This document shows positions 14,130 through 25,994 of a DNA stretch of 64,000 nucleotides, in pieces (position 1 is the first letter of the stretch; the number at the start of each line of letters is the position of its first letter). The DNA is from Myoxocephalus aenaeus (lineage: Eukaryota > Chordata > Actinopteri > Perciformes > Cottidae). Both the position numbers and the translations under genes were made by a program. The notes under the pieces are model-generated. The model was not told the origin of the DNA and searched no databases. It saw nothing but the letters and a program-made list of their open reading frames with translations. The stretch lies in NCBI GenBank assembly GCA_038501785.1, contig JBAMJR010000083.1, positions 514,001 through 578,000 of the forward strand. Reading direction: 5' to 3'.

Positions 14130-17100
14130 CTACCCAGCCTGGCAGCTCGGGTGCTGTGGCGCGTCCACAGGGACTCTGGCATCGTGTCGGACAGCCAGCT
14201 GGTCTCGGTGGAGCAGCTGGAGGACCATGTGACCGACCTCCCTGAAGGAGACCTCAAGCAGCTCCACAGTGACGTGCTCACCTTCCAGCAGTACTGGTCC
14301 AATGGGAGGAAGCAGCACCTCGCTGACGACATCGCACACATCTTTGGCATCGTAAGAATGGATGAGTCGTTACTCCTCACAGCCTTGTTATGTTTGTAAA
14401 GTGTGCTAGGAAAGAGCTTCAGAATAAAACTAGGTCTGTCCTCCTCTCTACATGATGGATGAAGTGTTCACTAAAGCTGAGCAGTGTAGTTATATAGTGC
14501 TATCTCTGTAGATCCAGTGTAGTCATTATAGTGCTATCTCTGTAGATCCAGTGTAGTCATATAGTGCTATCTCTGTAGATCCAGTGTAGTCATATAGTGC
14601 TGTCTCTGTAGATCCAGTGTAGTCATATAGTGCTATCTCTGTAGATCCAGTGTAGTCATTATAGTGCTATCTCTGTAGATCCAGTGTAGTCATATAGTGC
14701 TATCTCTGTAGATCCAGTGTAGTCATATAGTGCTATCTCTGTAGATCCAGTGTAGTCATATAGTGCTGCTCTCTCTAGATCCAGTGTAGTCATATAGTGC
14801 TGCTCTCTCTAGATCCAGTGTAGTCATATAGTGCTATCTCTGTAGATCCAGTGTAGTCATATAGTGCTGTCTCTGTAGATCCAGTGTAGTCATATAGTGC
14901 TATCTCTGTAGATCCAGTGTAGTCATATAGTGATATCTCTGTAGATCCAGTGTAGTCATATAGTGCTATCTCTGTAGATCCAGTGTAGTCATATAGTGCT
15001 GTCTCTGTAGATCCAGTGTAGTCATATAGTGCTGTCTCTGTAGATCCAGTGTAGTCATATAGTGCTATCTCTGTAGATCCAGTGTAGTCATATAGTGCTA
15101 TCTCTGTAGATCCAGTGTAGTCATATAGTGCTGCTCTCTCTAGATCCAGTGTAGTCATATAGTGCTATCTCTGTAGATCCAGTGTAGTCATATAGTGATA
15201 TCTCTGTAGATCCAGTGTAGTCATATAGTGCTGTCTCTGTAGATCCAGTGTAGTCATATAGTGCTATCTCTGTAGATCCAGTGTAGTCATATAGTGCTGT
15301 CTCTGTAGATCCAGTGTAGTCATATAGTGCTATCTCTGTAGATCCAGTGTAGTCATATAGTGCTATCTCTGTAGATCCAGTGTAGTCATATAGTGCTATC
15401 TCTGTAGATACAGTGTAGTCATATAGTGCTATCTCTGTAGATCCAGTGTAGTTATATAGTGCTATCTCTGTAGATCCAGTGTAGTCATTATAGTGCTATC
15501 TCTGTAGATCCAGTGTAGTCATATAGTGCTGTCTCTGTAGATCCAGTGTAGTTATATAGTGCTATCTCTGTAGATCCAGTGTAGTTATATAGTGCTATCT
15601 CTGTAGATCCAGTGTAGTCATATAGTGCTATCTCTGTAGATCCAGTGTAGTCATATAGTGCTGCTCTCTGTAGATCCAGTGTAGTCATATAGTGCTATCT
15701 CTGTAGATCCAGTGTAGTCATATAGTGCTATCTCTGTAGATCCAGTGTAGTTATATAGTGATATCCCTGTAGATCCAGTGTAGTTATATAGTGCTATCTC
15801 TGTAGATCCAGTGTAGTCATTATAGTGCTATCTCTGTAGATCCAGTGTAGTCATATAGTGCTATCTCTGTAGATCCAGTGTAGTTATATAGTGCTATCTC
15901 TGTAGATCCAGTGTAGTCATTATAGTGCTATCTCTGTAGATCCAGTGTAGTCATATAGTGCTGTCTCTGTAGATCCAGTGTAGTTATATAGTGCTATCTC
16001 TGTAGATCCAGTGTAGTCATATAGTGCTATCTCTGTAGATCCAGTGTAGTCATATAGTGCTATCTCTGTAGATCCAGTGTAGTCATATAGTGCTATCTCT
16101 GTAGATCCAGTGTAGTCATATAGTGCTATCTCTGTAGATCCAGTGTAGTCATATAGTGCTGCTCTCTGTAGATCCAGTGTCGTCATATAGTGCTATCTCT
16201 GTAGATCCAGTGTAGTTATATAGTGCTATCTCTGTAGATCCAGTGTAGTTATATAGTGCTATCTCTATAGATCCAGTGTAGTTATATAGTGCTATCTCTG
16301 TAGATCCAGTGTAGTCATATAGTGCTATCTCTGTAGATCCAGTGTAGTCATATAGTGCTATCTCTGTAGATCCAGTGTAGTCATATAGTGAATACTCTGT
16401 AGATCCAGTGTAGTCATATAGTGCTATCTCTATAGATCCAGTGTAGTCATATAGTGCTATCTCTGTAGATCCAGTGTAGTCATATAGTGCTATCTCTATA
16501 GATCCAGTGTAGTCATATAGTGCTGCTCTCTCTAGATCCAGTGTAGTCATATAGTGCTATCTCTGTAGATCCAGTGTAGTTATATAGTGCTATCTCTGTA
16601 GATCCAGTGTAGTCATATAGTGCTATCTCTGTAGATCCAGTGTAGTTATATAGTGATATCTCTGTAGATCCAGTGTAGTTATATAGTGCTATCTCTGTAG
16701 ATCCAGTGTAGTCATATAGTGCTATCTCTGTAGATCCAGTGTAGTCATATAGTGCTATCTCTGTAGATCCAGTGTAGTCATATAGTGCTGTCTCTGTAGA
16801 TCCAGTGTAGTCATATAGTGCTGTCTCTGTAGATCCAGTGTAGTCATATAGTGCTATCTCTGTAGATCCAGTGTAGTCATATAGTGCTATCTCTGTAGAT
16901 CCAGTGTAGTCATATAGTGCTGTCTCTGTAGATCCAGTGTAGTCATATAGTGCTGCTCTCTCTAGATCCAGTGTAGTCATATAGTGCTGCTCTCTCTAGA
17001 TCCAGTGTAGTCATATAGTGCTATCTCTGTAGATCCAGTGTAGTCATATAGTGATATCTCTGTAGATCCAGTGTAGTCATATAGTGCTATCTCTGTAGAT

Positions 17101-20100
17101 CCAGTGTAGTTATATAGTGCTATCTCTGTAGATCCAGTGTAGTCATTATAGTGCTATCTCTGTAGATCCAGTGTAGTCATATAGTGCTGTCTCTGTAGAT
17201 CCAGTGTAGTTATATAGTGCTATCTCTGTAGATCCAGTGTAGTCATATAGTGCTATCTCTGTAGATCCAGTGTAGTCATATAGTGCTATCTCTGTAGATC
17301 CAGTGTAGTCATATAGTGCTATCTCTGTAGATCCAGTGTAGTCATATAGTGCTGTCTCTGTAGATCCAGTGTAGTCATATAGTGCTATCTCTGTAGATCC
17401 AGTGTAGTCATATAGTGCTATCTCTGTAGATCCAGTGTAGTCATATAGTGCTGCTCTCTGTAGATCCAGTGTAGTCATATAGTGCTATCTCTGTAGATCC
17501 AGTGTAGTCATATAGTGCTATCTCTGTAGATCCAGTGTAGTTATATAGTGATATCTCTGTAGATCCAGTGTAGTTATATAGTGCTATCTCTGTAGATCCA
17601 GTGTAGTCATTATAGTGCTATCTCTGTAGATACAGTGTAGTCATATAGTGCTATCTCTGTAGATCCAGTGTAGTTATATAGTGCTATCTCTGTAGATCCA
17701 GTGTAGTCATTATAGTGCTATCTCTGTAGATCCAGTGTAGTCATATAGTGCTGTCTCTGTAGATCCAGTGTAGTTATATAGTGCTATCTCTGTAGATCCA
17801 GTGTAGTCATATAGTGCTATCTCTGTAGATCCAGTGTAGTCATATAGTGCTGCTCTCTGTAGATCCAGTGTAGTCATATAGTGCTATCTCTGTAGATCCA
17901 GTGTAGTCATATAGTGATATCTCTGTAGATCCAGTGTAGTTATATAGTGCTATCTCTGTAGATCCAGTGTAGTCATATAGTGCTATCTCTGTAGATCCAG
18001 TGTAGTCATATAGTGCTATCTCTGTAGATCCAGTGTAGTCATATAGTGCTATCTCTGTAGATCCAGTGTAGTTATATAGTGATATCTCTGTAGATCCAGT
18101 GTAGTCATATAGTGCTATCTCTGTAGATCCAGTGTAGTTATATAGTGCTATCTCTGTAGATCCAGTGTAGTTATATAGTGCTATCTCTGTAGATCCAGTG
18201 TAGTTATATAGTGCTGCTCTCTGTAGATCCAGTGTAGTTATATAGTGCTGTCTCTGTAGATCCAGTGTAGTCATATAGTGCTGCTCTCTCTAGATCCAGT
18301 GTAGTCATATAGTGCTATCTCTGTAGATCCAGTGTAGTCATACAGTGATATCTCTGTAGATCCAGTGTAGTCATATAGTGCTATCTCTGTAGATCCAGTG
18401 TAGTCATACAGTGATATCTCTGTAGATCCAGTGTAGTCATACAGTGATATCTCTGTAGATCCAGTGTAGTCATATAGTGCTATCTCTGTAGATCCAGTGT
18501 AGTCATATAGTGATATCTCTGTAGATCCAGTGTAGTCATATAGTGCTGTCTCTGTAGATCCAGTGTAGTCATATAGTGCTATCTCTGTAGATCCAGTGTA
18601 GTCATATAGTGCTATCTCTGTAGATCCAGTGTAGTCATATAGTGCTGCTCTCTCTAGATCCAGTGTAGTCATATAGTGCTATCTCTGTAGATCCAGTGTA
18701 GTCATATAGTGATATCTCTGTAGATCCAGTGTAGTCATATAGTGCTGTCTCTGTAGATCCAGTGTAGTCATATAGTGCTATCTCTGTAGATCCAGTGTAG
18801 TCATATAGTGCTGTCTCTGTAGATCCAGTGTAGTCATATAGTGCTATCTCTGTAGATCCAGTGTAGTCATATAGTGCTATCTCTGTAGATCCAGTGTAGT
18901 CATATAGTGCTGCTCTCTGTAGATCCAGTGTAGTCATATAGTGCTATCTCTGTAGATCCAGTGTAGTCATATAGTGCTATCTCTGTAGATCCAGTGTAGT
19001 TATGTAGTGATATCTCTGTAGATCCAGTGTAGTTATATAGTGCTATCTCTGTAGATCCAGTGTAGTCATTATAGTGCTATCTCTGTAGATCCAGTGTAGT
19101 CATATAGTGCTATCTCTGTAGATCCAGTGTAGTTATATAGTGCTATCTCTGTAGATCCAGTGTAGTCATATAGTGCTATCTCTGTAGATCCAGTGTAGTC
19201 ATATAGTGCTGCTCTCTGTAGATCCAGTGTAGTCATATAGTGCTATCTCTGTAGATCCAGTGTAGTCATATAGTGCTATCTCTGTAGATCCAGTGTAGTT
19301 ATATAGTGATATCTCTGTAGATCCAGTGTAGTTATATAGTGCTATCTCTGTAGATCCAGTGTAGTCATTATAGTGCTATCTCTGTAGATCCAGTGTAGTC
19401 ATATAGTGCTATCTCTGTAGATCCAGTGTAGTTATATAGTGCTATCTCTGTAGATCCAGTGTAGTCATTATAGTGCTATCTCTGTAGATCCAGTGTAGTC
19501 ATATAGTGCTGTCTCTGTAGATCCAGTGTAGTTATATAGTGCTATCTCTGTAGATCCAGTGTAGTTATATAGTGCTATCTCTGTAGATCCAGTGTAGTCA
19601 TATAGTGCTATCTCTGTAGATCCAGTGTAGTCATATAGTGCTATCTCTGTAGATCCAGTGTAGTCATATAGTGCTATCTCTGTAGATCCAGTGTAGTTAT
19701 ATAGTGCTATCTCTGTAGATCCAGTGTAGTTATATAGTGCTATCTCTGTAGATCCAGTGTAGTCATATAGTGCTATCTCTGTAGATCCAGTGTAGTTATA
19801 TAGTGCTATCTCTGTAGATCCAGTGTAGTTATATAGTGCTATCTCTGTAGATCCAGTGTAGTCATATAGTGCTATCTCTGTAGATCCAGTGTAGTCATAC
19901 AGTGATATCTCTGTAGATCCAGTGTAGTCATATAGTGCTATCTCTGTAGATCCAGTGTAGTTATATAGTGCTATCTCTGTAGATCCAGTGTAGTTATATA
20001 GTGCTGCTCTCTGTAGATCCAGTGTAGTTATATAGTGCTGTCTCTGTAGATCCAGTGTAGTCATATAGTGCTGCTCTCTCTAGATCCAGTGTAGTCATAT

Positions 20101-23100
20101 AGTGCTATCTCTGTAGATCCAGTGTAGTCATACAGTGATATCTCTGTAGATCCAGTGTAGTCATATAGTGCTATCTCTGTAGATCCAGTGTAGTCATACA
20201 CTGATATCTCTGTAGATCCAGTGTAGTCATACACTGATATCTCTGTAGATCCAGTGTAGTCATATAGTGCTATCTCTGTAGATCCAGTGTAGTCATATAG
20301 TGATATCTCTGTAGATCCAGTGTAGTCATATAGTGCTGTCTCTGTAGATCCAGTGTAGTCATATAGTGCTATCTCTGTAGATCCAGTGTAGTCATATAGT
20401 GCTATCTCTGTAGATCCAGTGTAGTCATATAGTGCTGCTCTCTCTAGATCCAGTGTAGTCATATAGTGCTATCTCTGTAGATCCAGTGTAGTCATATAGT
20501 GATATCTCTGTAGATCCAGTGTAGTCATATAGTGCTGTCTCTGTAGATCCAGTGTAGTCATATAGTGCTATCTCTGTAGATCCAGTGTAGTCATATAGTG
20601 CTGTCTCTGTAGATCCAGTGTAGTCATATAGTGCTATCTCTGTAGATCCAGTGTAGTCATATAGTGCTATCTCTGTAGATCCAGTGTAGTCATATAGTGC
20701 TGCTCTCTGTAGATCCAGTGTAGTCATATAGTGCTATCTCTGTAGATCCAGTGTAGTCATATAGTGCTATCTCTGTAGATCCAGTGTAGTTATATAGTGA
20801 TATCTCTGTAGATCCAGTGTAGTTATATAGTGCTATCTCTGTAGATCCAGTGTAGTCATTATAGTGCTATCTCTGTAGATCCAGTGTAGTTATATAGTGC
20901 TATCTCTGTAGATCCAGTGTAGTCATTATAGTGCTATCTCTAAAGATCCAGTGTAGTCATATAGTGCTGTCTCTGTAGATCCAGTGTAGTTATATAGTGC
21001 TATCTCTGTAGATCCAGTGTAGTCATTATAGTGCTATCTCTAAAGATCCAGTGTAGTCATATAGTGCTGTCTCTGTAGATCCAGTGTAGTTATATAGTGC
21101 TATCTCTGTAGATCCAGTGTAGTTATATAGTGCTATCTCTGTAGATCCAGTGTAGTCATATAGTGCTATCTCTGTAGATCCAGTGTAGTCATATAGTGCT
21201 GCTCTCTGTAGATCCAGTGTAGTCATATAGTGCTATCTCTGTAGATCCAGTGTAGTCATATAGTGCTATCTCTGTAGATCCAGTGTAGTCATTATAGTGC
21301 TATCTCTGTAGATCCAGTGTAGTCATATAGTGCTATCTCTGTAGATCCAGTGTAGTTATATAGTGCTATCTCTGTAGATCCAGTGTAGTCATTATAGTGC
21401 TATCTCTGTAGATCCAGTGTAGTCATATAGTGCTGTCTCTGTAGATCCAGTGTAGTTATATAGTGCTATCTCTGTAGATCCAGTGTAGTTATATAGTGCT
21501 ATCTCTGTAGATCCAGTGTAGTCATATAGTGCTATCTCTGTAGATCCAGTGTAGTCATATAGTGCTATCTCTGTAGATCCAGTGTAGTCATATAGTGCTA
21601 TCTCTGTAGATCCAGTGTAGTCATATAGTGCTGCTCTCTGTAGATCCAGTGTCGTCATGTAGTGCTATCTCTGTCGATCCAGTGTAGTTATATAGTGCTA
21701 TCTCTGTAGATCCAGTGTAGTTATATAGTGCTATCTCTATAGATCCAGTGTAGTTATATAGTGCTATCTCTGTAGATCCAGTGTAGTCATATAGTGCTAT
21801 CTCTGTAGATCCAGTGTAGTCATATAGTGATATCTCTGTAGATCCAGTGTAGTCATATAGTGCTATCTCTATAGATCCAGTGTAGTCATATAGTGCTATC
21901 TCTGTAGATCCAGTGTAGTCATATAGTGCTATCTCTATAGATCCAGTGTAGTCATATAGTGCTGCTCTCTCTAGATCCAGTGTAGTCATATAGTGCTATC
22001 TCTGTAGATCCAGTGTAGTCATATAGTGCTATCTCTGTAGATCCAGTGTAGTCATATAGTGATATCTCTGTAGATCCAGTGTAGTTATATAGTGCTATCT
22101 CTGTAGATCCAGTGTAGTCATATAGTGCTATCTCTGTAGATCCAGTGTAGTCATATAGTGCTATCTCTGTAGATCCAGTGTAGTCATATAGTGCTATCTC
22201 TGTAGATCCAGTGTAGTTATATAGTGCTATCTCTGTAGATCCAGTGTAGTTATATAGTGCTATCTCTGTAGATCCAGTGTAGTAATATAGTGCTATCTCT
22301 GTAGATCCAGTGTAGTTATATAGTGCTATCTCTGTAGATCCAGTGTAGTCATATAGTGCTATCTCTGTAGATCCAGTGTAGTCATATAGTGCTATCTCTG
22401 TAGATCCAGTGTAGTCATACAGTGATATCTCTGTAGATCCAGTGTAGTCATATAGTGCTATCTCTGTAGATCCAGTGTAGTTATATAGTGCTATCTCTGT
22501 AGATCCAGTGTAGTTATATAGTGCTGCTCTCTGTAGATCCAGTGTAGTTATATAGTGCTGTCTCTGTAGATCCAGTGTAGTCATATAGTGCTGCTCTCTC
22601 TAGATCCAGTGTAGTCATATAGTGCTATCTCTGTAGATCCAGTGTAGTCATACAGTGATATCTCTGTAGATCCAGTGTAGTCATATAGTGCTATCTCTGT
22701 AGATCCAGTGTAGTCATACAGTGATATCTCTGTAGATCCAGTGTAGTCATACAGTGATATCTCTGTAGATCCAGTGTAGTCATATAGTGCTATCTATGTA
22801 GATCCAGTGTAGTCATACAGTGATATCTCTGTAGATCCAGTGTAGTCATATAGTGCTGCTCTCTGTAGATCCAGTGTAGTCATATAGTGATATTTCTGTA
22901 GATCCAGTGTAGTCATATAGTGCTGTCTCTGTAGATCCAGTGTAGTCATATAGTGCTATCTCTGTAGATCCAGTGTAGTCATACAGTGATATCTCTGTAG
23001 ATCCAGTGTAGTCATATAGTGCTGCTCTCTGTAGATCCAGTGTAGTCATACAGTGATATCTCTGTAGATCCAGTGTAGTCATATAGTGCTATCTCTGTAG

Positions 23101-25740
23101 ATCCAGTGTAGTCATATAGTGCTATCTCTGTAGATCCAGTGTAGTTATATAGTGATATCTCTGTAGATCCAGTGTAGTTATATAGTGCTATCTCTGTAGA
23201 TCCAGTGTAGTCATATAGTGCTATCTCTGTAGATCCAGTGTAGTCATATAGTGCTATCTCTGTAGATCCAGTGTAGTCATATAGTGCTATCTCTGTAGAT
23301 CCAGTGTAGTCATATAGTGCTATCTCTGTAGATCCAGTGTAGTCATATAGTGCTATCTCTGTAGATCCAGTGTAGTCATATAGTGCTATCTCTGTAGATC
23401 CAGTGTAGTCATATAGTGCTATCTCTGTAGATCCAGTGTAGTTATATAGTGCTATCTCTGTAGATCCAGTGTAGTCATATAGTGCTATCTCTGTAGATCC
23501 AGTGTAGTCATATAGTGCTATCTCTGTAGATCCAGTGTAGTCATATAGTGCTATCTCTGTAGATCCAGTGTAGTCATATAGTGCTATCTCTGTAGATCCA
23601 GTGTAGTCATATAGTGCTATCTCTGTAGATCCAGTGTAGTCATATAGTGCTATCTCTGTAGATCCAGTGTAGTTATATAGTGCTATCTCTGTAGATCCAG
23701 TGTAGTCATATAGTGCTATCTCTGTAGATCCAGTGTAGTTATATAGTGCTATCTCTGTAGATCCAGTGTAGTTATATAGTGCTATCTCTGTAGATCCAGT
23801 GTAGTCATATAGTGCTATCTCTGTAGATCCAGTGTAGTTATATAGTGCTGCTCTCTGTAGATCCAGTGTAGTTATATAGTGCTGTCTCTGTAGATCCAGT
23901 GTAGTCATATAGTGCTGCTCTCTCTAGATCCAGTGTAGTCATATAGTGCTATCTCTGTAGATCCAGTGTAGTCATACAGTGATATCTCTGTAGATCCAGT
24001 GTAGTCATATAGTGCTATCTCTGTAGATCCAGTGTAGTCATACAGTGATATCTCTGTAGATCCAGTGTAGTCATACAGTGATATCTCTGTAGATCCAGTG
24101 TAGTCATATAGTGCTGCTCTCTGTAGATCCAGTGTAGTCATATAGTGATATTTCTGTAGATCCAGTGTAGTCATATAGTGCTGTCTCTGTAGATCCAGTG
24201 TAGTCATTATAGTGCTGTCTCTGTAGATCCAGTGTAGTCATTATAGTGCTGTCTCTGTAGATCCAGTGTAGTCATTATAGTGCTGTCTCTGTAGATCCAG
24301 TGTAACGGCTTCACGCTGAGCGACCAGAGAGGCCTTCAGGCGGTGGGTCTGGGTCTGTTCCCCAACCTCAGTCTGGTGAACCACGACTGCTGGCCCAACT
24401 GCAGCGCTGTCCTCAACCACGGAAAGTAGGTACCAACACTGCTGTTTCCAGCCAGAGACTCTGAGTGTTTCTATATATATTATGTACAATAATGCAGCTG
24501 TGGTCATAATGACAAACACAAAACAAAAGACCAGAGAACGGACTGTTGCTTTCTTCTGCAGCCAATCAGCTGTGAGTTCTGCTCTCCATTCTCAGAGGAG
24601 GTACGTAGCACATGTATTATCTGTTCTATTAAAAACTAGACACAATTACAACATCAATTATGACCGGTATCAAGACCACAAACACTGATGTGTCGCTTGC
24701 ACACAGACAATGATGTCATTGAATGATAATGAACGGATACAGGAAGTAAGATCCGTGTGTCTCAGGGTGGAGCTGCGGGCGCTGGAGAAGATCCCAGACG
24801 GCGAGGAGCTGACCATCAGCTACGTGGACTTCCTCAGCCTGGCCGCTGACCGGCAGCAGAAGCTGAAGGAGCAGTTCCACTTCCTGTGCAGCTGTGAGCA
24901 CTGCAGCGGCCGCATCAAGGACGAGCTGATGGCGGCGGCCGAGGAGAGCGAGGGGAACACGGTGGGTTCCATATGATGACAGTCTTTACTTTACTTTACT
25001 TCCATATGATGACAGTCTTTACTTTACTTCCATATGATGACAGTCTTTCCTTTCCTTCACTTCCATGATGACAGTCTTTACTTTACTTTACTTCCATGAT
25101 GACAGTCTTTACTTTACTTCCATGATGATTACACGCTGCATGTCTGTGTCCCTCTCAGCCCTCTGCTGACCAGCTGAAGGAGGGAGCCGCCTTCAGTCAG
25201 GAGTTCCTGCAGAGCATCCAGAGGTCCCGCGTGGAGAAGGATTACCACCAGGTACACAACGCCGCTCTCAGCTTCCTGCCTCTCTCAGCTTCATGCCTCT
25301 CTCAGCTTCCTGCCGCTCTCAGCTTCCTGCCTCTCTCAGCTTCCTGCCTCTCTCAGCTTCCTGCCGCTCTCAGCTTCCTGCCGCTCTCAGCTTCCTGCCT
25401 CTCTCAGCTTCCTGCCGCTCTCAGCTTCCTGCCTCTCTCAGCTTCATGCCTCTCTCAGCTTCCTGCCTCTCTCAGCTTCCTGCCGCTCTCAGCTTCCTGC
25501 CGCTCTCAGCTTCCTGCCTCTCTCTGTGGTCGTCTCACTTCCTCTGCTCCCCCAGGTGGTGAGGTTGTGTCGTGAGTGTCTGCAGAAGCAGGACGGCGTC
25601 TTGGCCAACACTCACCTGCTAAAGCTGCGCGTGCTGAGCGAGGCCAGCGAGGTGCTCTGCTTCCTGCAGGCCTTCTCTGAGGCGGTGGACTACGCACACC
25701 GGGTGGTGGAGGGATACACGTGAGGAAACACACACCACGA

Positions 25741-25791
<51 letters not shown>

Positions 25792-25915
25792 ACGACCACA
25801 ACCACACACACACACACCACGACCACAACCACACACACACACACCACGACCACACACACACACACACACACACACACACCACGACCACACACACACACAC
25901 ACACACACACCACGA

Positions 25916-25994
<79 letters not shown>

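Noticed and set aside
14790..24207. Many - strand frames repeating GSTEIALYDYT
   Set aside because: By-product of the 33-bp array inside smyd1 intron 3.
24295..24301. Exon 4 acceptor at the AG ending at 24300
   Set aside because: It would delete two residues that align with the family, and the earlier CTCTGTAG has the better pyrimidine tract.
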